Source: Flammeovirgaceae bacterium 311
GTDB taxonomy: Bacteria > Bacteroidota > Bacteroidia > Cytophagales > Cyclobacteriaceae
Length of the DNA: 64,000 nt
Assembly (NCBI GenBank): GCA_000597885.1
Contig: CP004371.1
Span: 6,212,501 to 6,276,500, forward strand
Direction of reading: 5' to 3'
Shown here: one piece after another, positions 9,835 to 19,806 of the stretch
Layout: each line of letters opens with the position of its first letter
Position numbering within the stretch: the stretch's first letter is position 1
Translations under genes and position numbers: made by a program
The notes under the pieces: generated by a model
Database searches by the model: none
What the model saw: the letters and a program-made list of their open reading frames with translations, nothing else
What the model was told of the DNA's origin: nothing

Positions 9835-12789
9835 TTAATCCACCACTTCAGGTTCCTGTGTGGTGGGAGAGAGGCTCTCCAGGTACTCTACCAGGTTGTG
9901 CTCGTGCTCCAGGTTTAGCTTTTTTCTGATGCGGTAACGGGCAGTTTCCACACCCCTTACCGAGATGTTCAGCAGGGGAGAAATTTCCTTATTAGTCAAG
10001 TTCATTTTCACGAAAGCGCACAGACGCAGATCCCGCTGGTTAAGGTCGGGGTATAGCTCCTTCAGCTTCGTGAAAAAGTCGTGGTGCACTTTCTCAAAGT
10101 TGGTTTCGAATACATGCAGGTGCTCCTCGTCGGATAGGTGATCGCCAACTTTTTTTACGATTTCGCGCAGCTTTGTCCTGGAGGTTTCATTTTTAGCGAG
10201 TTCCCGCAGCGTTTTTAAATCCTGGAGCAACTCAGAAAACACCTCGCGCTTTTTTACCAGCAGCATGGTATAGTTTGCCAGTTCCTTGCTTTTATAGATC
10301 ACATCCTCCTCCAGCAGCTCCTTTTCCTGGAGCATTTGCTCCTGCTGAGATTGTAACCGCATCTGCTGGATCTCCAGCTCCAGCAGCTTTCTGGCTTTTT
10401 GTTCCTCCTGCCGTGTTTTATCATTTTCGTAGGCAATTTTACGGCCAATGCTCCACACCAGCAACACAACCAGCAGGGCAGCTGCTACAATGTATAAGCC
10501 CCAGGCCCAGGGGGTATTGTACCAGATAGGCATCACCTCAAAATAGTAAATACTTTCTTTGCCGTTAACGCCCAGCAGGCTCCGGCTCCTTACTTTAAAG
10601 GTATAGCGCCCGGGCCTCAGGTGGGTGTATTCTTTGTAGGGTGTGTTTTTCCAGGCAGACCAGTCCTCATCAACATTTTGGAGCAAAAAGCTGTATTGTA
10701 CATTTGTGTTGTTTTGCATGCCGGGGGAAGCAAATTCAAAACGGATGGTATTGGTAGTATGGGGCAGTTGCACCCAGGTGTTAGAGGCAGCCTTTACCGG
10801 TAGCCCCAATTCTTCCTGGTTAAGTGTGTAGCGTACGCTGCTGATGTGGGTTTGTACCTGCCCTGGGTTTTGCTCATTGCTAAAATCAAATAAATAGAGG
10901 CCCAAATTTGTGCCAAACAGCACGCGCTGTTCATCCAGGGGAACAATGCATTCCATGCCCCTGTTAAAAAGGCTTTTAAATTGCAGGAACAGCTCTTTCT
11001 GCAAGGTGGATTTGCCCTTAGCGGTGATAAAATAGCCTGCTTCATCATCTTGTACAAACCAGGTTTTATCCCTGAACTGTAAAAGCTTGCGTGTATTCAG
11101 TTTAGCATCCAGCACCTGGTTGAGCGGCATAAAGGGAACAAACTGGTTATTCTGCAGATCGTAGCTATAAATGCCTCCGTTTGTTGTAAAAACAACATTA
11201 TTCTCCCAGCGGAAAACATTTACATTGAAAGGGGAGGGAAGTCCGTTTTGGGTAGTAAAATGTTCCATGGCTGTAACCCGGCTATGGTCGGCATCTAGTT
11301 TTATGCGAAAAACGCCTTTATAGCCATGGCAAACCCAATAGGTGCCCGGTGTTTCTGCTGCCAGTATATCCCTGCTCGATTCATTGAAACCACTGATCTT
11401 GTGCAGCACCCGCCACTGCTGATTGGCCTCCTTTTCCAGCAGATACAGGCCATTGTAGCTGCATGCCAGGTACTGAGTGTCACTGCCCGCAGCAGGAATT
11501 ACTTTCCAGATACCATCAATACTGCCAATACGCGTACTTTTGGCCTCATCCAGCTCAAATAAGCCATGGTCATGAGCACCAAGCACCTGGCCGTCCACAA
11601 GCTGTAAAGACCATGCCTGGCCTTCTGTTCCTTTAATTTTTTCAAAACTAAGGCTGGATACTGCTGTGCCATCGGCCCTTAAAGGGGTGTAGAAAAACCC
11701 CTGGTTGGTTGCTAGGTACATTTTATCCTGCTGCACCAGTACATCGTATATAGAAGCATTATCAAAAAGGGTGCTCACCGGGGAGTTAAAGTCTATATAA
11801 TCAAGGCCATTGTTGAGCAGCGCCCATATATTGCCCTTGCTGGTCTGGAAGAGGTTCAGCACCGTTTTGTCCTGAATTCGCTGAAAATTCTGCTCATCCT
11901 TATTTACGCTACCATCTCCGTCCATGGCAATAATTCTGGAGCTTAGCGTGCCCAGGTAATACTGCCCATTGGTTCCCTGAATAGCATTGATCAACTGGTC
12001 CTGGGTGGCGTCCTGGAAAATATCCTTCCAGAGTGTTGCCTCACCCATATGGGGGTTTAGCAGGTACACTTTGCCAGAGCCTGCAAAAGCCACAAAATTG
12101 CTGGGATCAGGGGCGGGCAGCAGCGCAACTATAAATTCATTATCAAAGGCTTCTGCAGGAAAAACAGTAGAGAACTGCAGTGAAGAAACATCCAGCCTAA
12201 GCAGCCCCTGAACTCTATCCAGTACATAGAGCTTGTCGTTAAGGGTATAAGAGCGCAGAAATGAGCTGCTGGCGGGAAGGGCGGTAACGTTCTTACCCCT
12301 GATGGCCACCAATTTGTTAAAGCTTCGGTATACTACTGCACCGCTGATGGCATGAACCTGCCACAGGTTTTCCAGGGCTGAATCATGAAAGCTGAGGCTG
12401 TCCAGCAGGGAGGTATAATAGTACCGCCCCTGTGCGTCCTGCCTGATCAGGCCCATTTCATTGTAGCCCCCGGCGTAAACATTACCCTCAGCGTCAGCAG
12501 TAAGGCTGCGTACCGCTGAATTATTAGGCAGAAATACCTTATGCCAGCGCTCACCGTCAAAAACCAGTGCGCCATCATTATTGCCAAAGTAAAGGATGCC
12601 GGCTGCATCTTCGCATACCGACCAGAACTGAGGGTCGGCGTTAAAATCCTGCCGCTGGTAATGCGTAATGCCCGGCACACCATGTACCGGTGGGGGAGTG
12701 TTGTTATCAGAAGCCTGAGCCAGCAGAGGTGCCAGTAGCCCTGGGAATATAGTCAGAATAAGAAAAAGGAGTACTAGTCTAACCCGCAT
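9835..12789 (-). CDS. Triple-tyrosine sensor regulator with LuxR-type HTH
   Basis: This is a one-protein membrane sensor and transcription regulator, likely controlling the divergent SusCD operon. The frame opens upstream at 12861, but ATG 12789 starts a clear signal peptide (MRVRLVLLFLILTIFPG), so it was preferred (984 residues). The order is: signal peptide, a long periplasmic beta-propeller-like sensor, a Y_Y_Y domain (near NVQYSFLLQNVDEDWSAW), one membrane helix (about WGLYIVAAALLVVLLVW), a cytoplasmic coiled coil, and a C-terminal LuxR/GerE helix-turn-helix (LNQRDLRLCAFVKMNLTNKE). No histidine kinase or receiver domain is present, unlike hybrid two-component PUL regulators. This kinase-less architecture is known in Bacteroidota. 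That the glycan or its breakdown product binds the propeller is inference. Confidence 0.85.
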   Translation of the reverse strand: MRVRLVLLFLILTIFPGLLAPLLAQASDNNTPPPVHGVPGITHYQRQDFNADPQFWSVCEDAAGILYFGNNDGALVFDGERWHKVFLPNNSAVRSLTADAEGNVYAGGYNEMGLIRQDAQGRYYYTSLLDSLSFHDSALENLWQVHAISGAVVYRSFNKLVAIRGKNVTALPASSSFLRSYTLNDKLYVLDRVQGLLRLDVSSLQFSTVFPAEAFDNEFIVALLPAPDPSNFVAFAGSGKVYLLNPHMGEATLWKDIFQDATQDQLINAIQGTNGQYYLGTLSSRIIAMDGDGSVNKDEQNFQRIQDKTVLNLFQTSKGNIWALLNNGLDYIDFNSPVSTLFDNASIYDVLVQQDKMYLATNQGFFYTPLRADGTAVSSLSFEKIKGTEGQAWSLQLVDGQVLGAHDHGLFELDEAKSTRIGSIDGIWKVIPAAGSDTQYLACSYNGLYLLEKEANQQWRVLHKISGFNESSRDILAAETPGTYWVCHGYKGVFRIKLDADHSRVTAMEHFTTQNGLPSPFNVNVFRWENNVVFTTNGGIYSYDLQNNQFVPFMPLNQVLDAKLNTRKLLQFRDKTWFVQDDEAGYFITAKGKSTLQKELFLQFKSLFNRGMECIVPLDEQRVLFGTNLGLYLFDFSNEQNPGQVQTHISSVRYTLNQEELGLPVKAASNTWVQLPHTTNTIRFEFASPGMQNNTNVQYSFLLQNVDEDWSAWKNTPYKEYTHLRPGRYTFKVRSRSLLGVNGKESIYYFEVMPIWYNTPWAWGLYIVAAALLVVLLVWSIGRKIAYENDKTRQEEQKARKLLELEIQQMRLQSQQEQMLQEKELLEEDVIYKSKELANYTMLLVKKREVFSELLQDLKTLRELAKNETSRTKLREIVKKVGDHLSDEEHLHVFETNFEKVHHDFFTKLKELYPDLNQRDLRLCAFVKMNLTNKEISPLLNISVRGVETARYRIRKKLNLEHEHNLVEYLESLSPTTQEPEVVD

Positions 12790-13379
12790 GGTGTTCGCAG
12801 CAATTGCTTGTAATATATCTATACTAAAATTGATGGCGTGATTCACTGAACAAGTAAACAAAGCTTTTCATAAAAGTGTCGCTTAATGTAATTATTTTCT
12901 GTGTATTATCTAATTCTTTTTGCCCGGCACCGGGAGTATAGGTCAAATTTTTCCTGTAAAAATATGCAATAAATAGCTTGTATACAATGATTTAGAGATG
13001 TTGGCGTAGTATTGACGTAATGCTTTGTTTAGGAGGTGTAACAGAGGTGTAGCAGTTTGGTTGGATAGCTTTATTTTAGGGGGTAGCTTGTGAAAAGTTT
13101 TAGCTGTACTCCTGCTGACTTAGGTAGTTACAGCTGTATCAGTTTTTCAAAAAAAGGATTTTTGGAAGATTAAGCGCTATGAAGAAACTGGAAGAACATT
13201 TTTCAATAGGCCACTTAGCTTCAAAAAAAATTGTAGCCATCCGAAAACGATTGCTGCTTTTGCTGGCTCAGGGCGCTGCCTCTCAGCCAAGCGGTGGTGT
13301 CAATAGCTGGCTGAGGCAGTTATTCCATGGTTCGGCAACAAATACTACTAAAACCAACCAAGTACTAAACCATATAAGT
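12790..13379. other. Divergent control region between PUL regulator and susC
   Basis: This spacer of about 590 bases separates the regulator from the susC signal peptide start. The open frame continues upstream of susC for 67 codons from ATG 13179, but that stretch has no recognisable domain and is treated as leader. A small GC hairpin (cccggcaccggg) lies near 12930. I could not pick a convincing promoter or operator. Confidence 0.5.
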
Positions 13380-16310
13380 ATGAGAATCAAAGCATACGGA
13401 TTTTTCTGGCTCCTGCTGTTTTCGCACTGGGGCCTGGCTCAAACAGGTACTGTATCAGGGGTTGTTTCAGATGCCCAAAATTCTGAAACCATACCCGGTG
13501 TGAACGTACGTGTTAAAAACACCACCAGAGGCGCTGTTACAGATCTGGACGGTCGCTATCAGCTGCAGGCATCATCACGGGACACACTTGTTTTTTCCTT
13601 TGTAGGCTATCTGTCGGAGGAAATCATAGTGGGCAACAGAACTACGCTCAATGTATCACTTAGCCCCAACATCGAAACACTTAGCGAACTGGTAGTAATA
13701 GGCTATGGCACGCAGGAGAAAAAAGATATTACCGGTTCAGTAGCTACTGTAGGCGGTGAGGAATTCGTTTCCCGCCCCAATACACAGGTTGCCTCTCTTA
13801 TACAGGGTAAGGCCGCAGGCGTGCAGGTGCTTTCACCTTCCGGTAAACCCGGCGCAGGTCTGAACATCAGGATCAGGGGTACAAACTCCATTAACGCCGG
13901 CAGCGATCCGCTCTATGTGGTTGATGGTGTGCCTACCACAGATACCCGCTCCCTGAACCCTGCTGATATTGAAAGTATCTCAATTCTGAAAGATGCTTCT
14001 TCTGCAGCAATTTATGGTGCACAGGGTGCAAACGGTGTTGTACTCATTACCACCAAAAGAGGTACGGAAGAAAAGCCAAGGTTTGATTTCTCTGCCTACC
14101 GGGGTTTCTCCTCTGTCTGGAATACCCAGAGGGTGCTGAATGCCGAACAATACCGCGACCTGATGACAGAACTTGGCCGCAATACTAACTGGGATCTTTA
14201 CACTGCTAATACCGACTGGCAGAAAGAAGTATTCCAGCAGGGAACTTCGCAGAACTACCAGCTGTCCCTGACCGGTAAAAGCAATAAAACTGCTTATTAC
14301 CTTTCCGGAGGCTGGGTACAGCAGGAGGGTGCTGTGCGCAGTGCGGAAATGGAACGCTACAGCTTTAAACTGAACCTCGATCAGGAGGTGAACAACTGGC
14401 TTAATGTGGGTACCAGGGTAGGTATCACCAACTACAAAGATGTTGATGTAACCGATAACTCTGCCATCAACCAGGGTGGTGTAATTCTGGGTGTACTCTC
14501 AACACCTGCTGTTATTGGCATCTACAACCCCGATGGTACTTTCACCAGCAATCCTTTCCAGAACTGGGAAAACCCAATTTCCAGCACCGATGGCGCCATC
14601 CGTGGCTACAAGAACAACCGCCTGTTGGGTAATGTTTTTGGTGAAATTGAATTCCTGGAAGACCTGAAATTCAGGAGCAGCTTTGGTGTTGACTACAGCA
14701 TTGCAAACTCTGATTATTTCCTGGATCCGTTCCGCACCAGCTATGGCCGCGCCATGAGCGGTATTGGCAGGTACGAATCCTGGGAAACCAACTACTACAT
14801 CTGGGATAACACCCTTAGTTACGCAGCAACAATTGGACAGCATAATTTCGATGTGCTGGCAGGTTCCGTCGCACAGAAATTCCGCTGGGAAAATGCTTCG
14901 ATGGAAAGAAGAAACTTTGCCAGCGACCAGATCATCACCCCAGGCGGCGGATCTGAGCTGATCGCTGCCAATGCAGACAATTCAGAGAAAACAAACGCAG
15001 CTTTTATTGCCCGTGTCAACTATGACTTTGGCGACAAGTACCTTTTAACGGCCAACTTCCGTGCTGATGGTTCCAGTGCTTTTGGTCCTGGAAAACGCTG
15101 GGGTTACTTTCCATCTTTCTCTGCCGGCTGGAGAATTTCAGAAGAAGCATTCCTGCAGGATGTGAGCGAACTGACAGACCTGAAGATCAGGTTTGGCTGG
15201 GGTATAGTAGGTAACGACCAGATTGGCAACTATGCTTACCTGGGTCGTGTAGGCAGCGGTGGTAACTATCCCATTGGTGGTGTGGTCATGCCAGGTACTT
15301 ATCCGGCTTCTATCGAAAACAGAAACCTCAAGTGGGAGGAATCTGAGCAAAGCAACCTGGGTATAGACGTAGCTGTGCTTAACAACAGAATTATCTTAAC
15401 CGCCGATGCTTACCTGAAGAGAACTAAAGACCTGTTGTTAAATGCGCCGCTGCCAAGATCGACTGGTTTTAACAGTGCCGTGCAGAATATTGGCCAGCTG
15501 GAAAACAGAGGCCTTGAGTTTATGCTGACTACCAAAAACCTGGTAAATGATCTGCGTTGGGAAACTGATTTCAACATCAGCTTTAACAGAAACAAAGTGG
15601 TTGACATTGTGGGCCAGGAGCAGTTTTTCGGGAATGTTGCCGGCCGCGGCGAGATAAGCCTTGTACGTGAAGGGCTGCCGCTGGGTACCTTTTACGGATA
15701 CGTAATGGGTGGTGTAGATCCTGCCACTGGCGATGTATACTACATCAACAAAGACGGTGAGAGCACTTTTGAGCCTAATGCAGACGACCGCACCATTATT
15801 GGCAACGCCAATCCTGACTTCCTCTATGGTATGACCAACAATTTGTCCTACAAAGGATTTGGCCTAAGTATATTCCTGCAGGGAGCACAGGGCAATGATA
15901 TTTTCAATGCCACCCGGGTTGAAACAGAGGGCATGCTGGATCCTAAAAACCAGACCATTGCTGTGTTAAACCGCTGGAGGCAGCCAGGTGATGTAACAGA
16001 TATTCCAAGAGCGGTATGGGGCAGCACTGCCAACTCACTGGCTTCCACCCGCTTTATAGAAGATGGTTCCTACCTGCGCGTGAAAGCAGCTACCCTAAGC
16101 TACGATCTGCCCTCCTCACTCATCAGCCGTGCTAAGCTGGGCAGTGTAAGGGTCTATGCAACAGGAGAAAACCTGCTGACTTTTACCGGTTACTCTGGCT
16201 TCGACCCTGAAGTAAACGCTTTTGGTACCAGCAACACTGCACAGGGTATTGATTTCGGTACCTATCCGCAGACCAGAAATATCATCTTCGGATTAAATGT
16301 ATCATTCTAA
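13380..16310 (+). CDS. susC: SusC/RagA-family TonB-dependent outer-membrane transporter
   Basis: It imports oligosaccharides across the outer membrane using TonB energy, with SusD as its lid. The open frame begins at 13179, but ATG 13380 gives a proper signal peptide (MRIKAYGFFWLLLFSHWGLAQ) and 976 residues, normal for the family. After the signal comes a carboxypeptidase-D-like regulatory domain (TVSGVVSDAQ to about residue 100). The plug follows, with the typical GYGTQEKKDITGSV segment and an IRIRGTNSINAGSDPLYVVD stretch. A long beta barrel ends with the aromatic-rich NIIFGLNVSF terminus. It is followed at 15 bases by susD, so the two are co-transcribed. Confidence 0.93.
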   Translation: MRIKAYGFFWLLLFSHWGLAQTGTVSGVVSDAQNSETIPGVNVRVKNTTRGAVTDLDGRYQLQASSRDTLVFSFVGYLSEEIIVGNRTTLNVSLSPNIETLSELVVIGYGTQEKKDITGSVATVGGEEFVSRPNTQVASLIQGKAAGVQVLSPSGKPGAGLNIRIRGTNSINAGSDPLYVVDGVPTTDTRSLNPADIESISILKDASSAAIYGAQGANGVVLITTKRGTEEKPRFDFSAYRGFSSVWNTQRVLNAEQYRDLMTELGRNTNWDLYTANTDWQKEVFQQGTSQNYQLSLTGKSNKTAYYLSGGWVQQEGAVRSAEMERYSFKLNLDQEVNNWLNVGTRVGITNYKDVDVTDNSAINQGGVILGVLSTPAVIGIYNPDGTFTSNPFQNWENPISSTDGAIRGYKNNRLLGNVFGEIEFLEDLKFRSSFGVDYSIANSDYFLDPFRTSYGRAMSGIGRYESWETNYYIWDNTLSYAATIGQHNFDVLAGSVAQKFRWENASMERRNFASDQIITPGGGSELIAANADNSEKTNAAFIARVNYDFGDKYLLTANFRADGSSAFGPGKRWGYFPSFSAGWRISEEAFLQDVSELTDLKIRFGWGIVGNDQIGNYAYLGRVGSGGNYPIGGVVMPGTYPASIENRNLKWEESEQSNLGIDVAVLNNRIILTADAYLKRTKDLLLNAPLPRSTGFNSAVQNIGQLENRGLEFMLTTKNLVNDLRWETDFNISFNRNKVVDIVGQEQFFGNVAGRGEISLVREGLPLGTFYGYVMGGVDPATGDVYYINKDGESTFEPNADDRTIIGNANPDFLYGMTNNLSYKGFGLSIFLQGAQGNDIFNATRVETEGMLDPKNQTIAVLNRWRQPGDVTDIPRAVWGSTANSLASTRFIEDGSYLRVKAATLSYDLPSSLISRAKLGSVRVYATGENLLTFTGYSGFDPEVNAFGTSNTAQGIDFGTYPQTRNIIFGLNVSF

Positions 16311-16325
16311 TTATCACAGATCATT

Positions 16326-17813
16326 ATGAACTCTAAACATATAATCCTGTACGCTTTAGGCCTGTCGCTTGCCATTGGCAGCACTTCCTGCGAAGATTAC
16401 CTGGACCTGAAGCCCATTTCACAGGAAACGATAGACAATGCCTATGTAACGGGCAGCCAGCTGGAGGCAGCGCTTACCGGTGTATACGAATCATTCCAGT
16501 CATCCGATTATTATGTGTGGGATAACGTGCTGTTCCAGGATGTGATGGCCGATAACCACTATGCCGGCGGCGATAACCCCGAAATTTTTGCCATAGAGGC
16601 CGTAGAGGTTACGCCAACCAACAGCCGTGTATTTGGTGCCTGGTCTTCTATCTACAATGCCATTTCTAAAGCCAACCTGGTGCTGGAAAGGGTTCCTCTT
16701 CTGGAAGATCCCAGCCTTAGCGAGGAGCGCAGGGCGCAGATGCTGGGCGAAGCAGCCTTTTTGCGAGCCTACCACTACTACAACCTTGTAAAAATGTGGG
16801 GTGGTGTGCCGCTTATGCTGGAAACAGTAAAATCTGCCGATCCTGCTGCCGTGCGCAAACCCCGCAATACAGCAGAAGAGGTATATGCCCAGATCATCAC
16901 TGACCTGGAGTTTGCCCTGGACAACCGCCTGCCCGACACCTATGGCGAAGCCAGTATCACCAAAGCGCGTGCTACCAGAGGAGCGGCCAATGCACTGCTT
17001 GCTAAAGTTTATGCGCAGAAGCCAAACCCTGATTACAACAAGGTGCTGGAGCATGCCAATGCGGTCATCAACAGCCCTGCAGGTTACAGGCTGCTGCAGA
17101 ACTACCATCACCTCTTCGATGGCGCTCATTATAACAATGAGGAGTCAATCCTGGAAGTACAGTTCCTTGGTAGCAATGAGGGGAACTGGGCACCGCAAAT
17201 GCACCTGCCACCTTCCATCAGCGGCGATACCTGGAGAAAGTTTGTTACACCTTCTCATGACCTGGTAAATGCATTCGACAGCGAGGAGGATGAAATCCGC
17301 AAAGAAGCAACCATCCTTTTTGAGGCAGCTCCCTGGGTAGATGAGTTTTGGGGAAATGCCGTAGGCAGCGAAATTCCGTTTGCCTACAAATGGAAAAATG
17401 CCAGTGGCTGGGCCAGTGCCGATCGTCAGTACCTGTTCCGCCTGGGTGATATTATTCTGCTGAAAGCTGAAGCACTGAACGAGCTGAACCGCCCTACAGA
17501 AGCAGCAGCTGAAGTGAATACCATCAGAGCCAGGGTAGACTTGCCCGCTGTACCGGAAGCCACAGCCGCATCGCAGGCAGCCATGCGTGAGGTAATTCTG
17601 AAAGAGCGCCGGCTGGAGCTGGCCCAGGAAGCACAACGTTGGGACGACCTGCGCCGCTATGGTGTAGCCATTGAGGTAATGAACAGCCTCAATGAGATTG
17701 ACCTGCGTACCGGACAGCCGGTCAACTACAATGTAACCCAAAGCGATTTGTTGTTGCCCATTCCGCAGCAGGAGATCAACAGAAACCCTGCCCTGGAGCA
17801 AAATCCTCTATAA
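16326..17813 (+). CDS. susD: SusD/RagB-family glycan-binding lipoprotein
   Basis: This is a surface lipoprotein that caps the SusC barrel and binds the target glycan. It has 495 residues. The lipobox ends in Cys22, followed by EDYLDLKP, a hallmark SusD N-terminus. The SusD-like helical region includes AFLRAYHYYNLVKMWGGVPL, and the RagB/SusD C-terminal domain contains ILKERRLELAQEAQRWDDLRRYG and ends NPALEQNPL. Immediate linkage to susC and a downstream SusE-like gene indicates one operon. Confidence 0.93.
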   Translation: MNSKHIILYALGLSLAIGSTSCEDYLDLKPISQETIDNAYVTGSQLEAALTGVYESFQSSDYYVWDNVLFQDVMADNHYAGGDNPEIFAIEAVEVTPTNSRVFGAWSSIYNAISKANLVLERVPLLEDPSLSEERRAQMLGEAAFLRAYHYYNLVKMWGGVPLMLETVKSADPAAVRKPRNTAEEVYAQIITDLEFALDNRLPDTYGEASITKARATRGAANALLAKVYAQKPNPDYNKVLEHANAVINSPAGYRLLQNYHHLFDGAHYNNEESILEVQFLGSNEGNWAPQMHLPPSISGDTWRKFVTPSHDLVNAFDSEEDEIRKEATILFEAAPWVDEFWGNAVGSEIPFAYKWKNASGWASADRQYLFRLGDIILLKAEALNELNRPTEAAAEVNTIRARVDLPAVPEATAASQAAMREVILKERRLELAQEAQRWDDLRRYGVAIEVMNSLNEIDLRTGQPVNYNVTQSDLLLPIPQQEINRNPALEQNPL

Positions 17814-17908
17814 TTTAGCGGCAGGGGAGGAGTCGGGTGCTGAATACGCCCGGCTGCTTTCCGCTGCCGATGCGCTCAATAAGTAAACAAATACGCTAAT
17901 TACTACTT

Positions 17909-19636
17909 ATGAAAAAGTTACATCTATATACATACCTGCTGATCATGCTGACGGTAGTGTGGTCGTGCGAAGAAAAAGATAACCTGGATCCTATCGGAAA
18001 CTGGGAATTAAGTTCACCAGCCCTGATTGCACCCAGCGATAACGCTACCGTTGTGCTGGACGAAGAGACCCCTACTGCGCCGGTACGTTTTGAATGGGGA
18101 CCGGCAGAATCGAGCAAAAACTATGGTGTCAGGTATTTCTTTGTGCTGGACTCAGCCAGCAACGAAAACTTCAGCACACCCATTATGCGCATGGCCTCTA
18201 CCAATAATGGTAATGGCTTGTTCGTGGAGCCTACAGCCCGTCAGATAGACCAGGCACTATCTATGGCAGGATATGAGGCAGGAACTACTGTTAACCTCAA
18301 ATGGGGCGTTATAGCCCAGTCGCTTAGCAAGGAAACAGTGGTTTCACAACCCATTTCCATTACACGCTTCCTGACCGAATCTGCGCCCCTTACCCTTTAT
18401 ATAGCAGGGGCCGCTACAGAGGCAGGTGCCGATGTTACAGATGCTATAGCCATGAAAGCTTTCAAGGATGCCGACGGAAACCCAGCTAACATCTTCGAAA
18501 TATATACCTCCCTGCAGGCTGGTGAAGAATTTATGTTCTACAGCCAGCCAGCAACGCAATCTATGGAATACGGTGGCTCAGGCGGTCAGCTGGTGAAAAA
18601 CGGAGATGCGATCACAGCCCCTGAAACAGGACAATACCGCATTACAGTGAACTTTGATAATAACACTTACAACCTGCTGAAGATTGACAAATGGAGCGTT
18701 GTTGGTGGTAATATTGAAGGTGGCTGGGGAGGCGATGCGCCCCTTAGGTACATAGGCAACAGCGTTTGGCAGGGTACCATTGATCTGGTTGAAGCAAGTG
18801 GATTTGTTTTCCGTGCCAATGGCGACTGGGCTTATCTGCTGAAAAGAATTCCGGGCACTGATAACCAGCTTGTAATGGAATCGCAGGCCGGTGCACAGGG
18901 CCTTGAGTTTGAAGATATTCCTTCTACCGGTGTAGGCAGGCATCAGTTTACACTCGACCTATCTGCTGATGCGTACACCTATACTATTGAAGTGGATAAC
19001 AGCGAACCGGCAGAAGCACCGGAAACATTGTTCCTGCTATCTGATGGTAATGTGGTGGCAGAACTAACCAAAAATGGCGACAGGTTTACCACTACAGATT
19101 ACCTGGCCCTGCAGGCCTCACAGACCTACAGCCTTAATACTGCTGCTGATGGATCAGGTGCTTCCTACACCCTGGTGACGCCCATTGGTGAAACTGAAAA
19201 TCCCGATGCTGATGCCGTAGCCGAAACCACAGCCATGGTTGCCGGTGCCGGTGATATCAGCGTTGCCCGCGACCAGGCCTACCAGCTTACCTTTAACTTT
19301 GCTGATGCTACCCTGGCCTGGAAATACTATAACCTGAAGCTGTTCCATTGGGAAGATGTGGATGGTGGCTGGGATAGTCGGGATGAGCTCCAGATGACGT
19401 ACGTGCATCCATACAAGTTTGAGCTTACCGCTCCGTTGAATGCCGGTTACGACATGAAGTTTATCTCTCCCTGGGATGTTGACATGGGTGCAGAAAATCC
19501 TGCTGCGCTTAGTGGTAGCATGATCCACGGAGGTGGTTCAAACTTCAAAAATATTACCGAATCAGGTGACTATAAGGTAACCATAGAAGTAGCACCAGAC
19601 TACTCAGCCGGTACCTACCAGTTTGTGAAACAATAA
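17909..19636 (+). CDS. SusE/SusF-like surface glycan-binding lipoprotein
   Basis: This 575-residue lipoprotein (lipidated Cys20 after a short signal) has an N-terminal SusE-type Ig-like domain (LIAPSDNATVVLDEETPTAP). Further beta-sandwich modules with SusF-like features follow, including a WSVVGGNIEGGWGGDAPLRY segment and a second related module near the C-terminus (ENPAALSGSMIHGGG). It probably binds glycan on the cell surface and has no catalytic motif. It lies third in the sus operon, 95 bases after susD. Specificity cannot be read from sequence. Confidence 0.82.
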   Translation: MKKLHLYTYLLIMLTVVWSCEEKDNLDPIGNWELSSPALIAPSDNATVVLDEETPTAPVRFEWGPAESSKNYGVRYFFVLDSASNENFSTPIMRMASTNNGNGLFVEPTARQIDQALSMAGYEAGTTVNLKWGVIAQSLSKETVVSQPISITRFLTESAPLTLYIAGAATEAGADVTDAIAMKAFKDADGNPANIFEIYTSLQAGEEFMFYSQPATQSMEYGGSGGQLVKNGDAITAPETGQYRITVNFDNNTYNLLKIDKWSVVGGNIEGGWGGDAPLRYIGNSVWQGTIDLVEASGFVFRANGDWAYLLKRIPGTDNQLVMESQAGAQGLEFEDIPSTGVGRHQFTLDLSADAYTYTIEVDNSEPAEAPETLFLLSDGNVVAELTKNGDRFTTTDYLALQASQTYSLNTAADGSGASYTLVTPIGETENPDADAVAETTAMVAGAGDISVARDQAYQLTFNFADATLAWKYYNLKLFHWEDVDGGWDSRDELQMTYVHPYKFELTAPLNAGYDMKFISPWDVDMGAENPAALSGSMIHGGGSNFKNITESGDYKVTIEVAPDYSAGTYQFVKQ

Positions 19637-19665
19637 TTTGGTTTAGTGTAGAAAACTTTCGGTTA

Positions 19666-19686
19666 CCCCTGCTGCTTTGGCAGGGG
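19666..19686 (+). other. Hairpin between SusE-like and GH30 genes
   Basis: A 7-bp stem (ccccTGC with gcagggg) and a 7-base loop sit 30 bases after the SusE-like stop. No T-run follows, so it is more likely an mRNA-stabilising or processing hairpin within the operon than a terminator. Confidence 0.3.
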
Positions 19687-19806
19687 GCCGGAGGCTTCTG
19701 TACTAAATATTCATTGCTATTAATTTTGATAAACTGAGCTACAGGGGCATGTGGTGCTGCAGCTTGCATATAACTCATAACCCTTGCACTCTAAGATTTA
19801 CAACCT

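Noticed and set aside
13179-13379. 67-codon N-terminal extension of SusC
   Set aside because: It would place the signal peptide far from the N-terminus, blocking export; treated as leader.
16500-17801. Two antisense frames of over 200 codons inside susD
   Set aside because: Shadows of the susD coding strand with no signal or domain.
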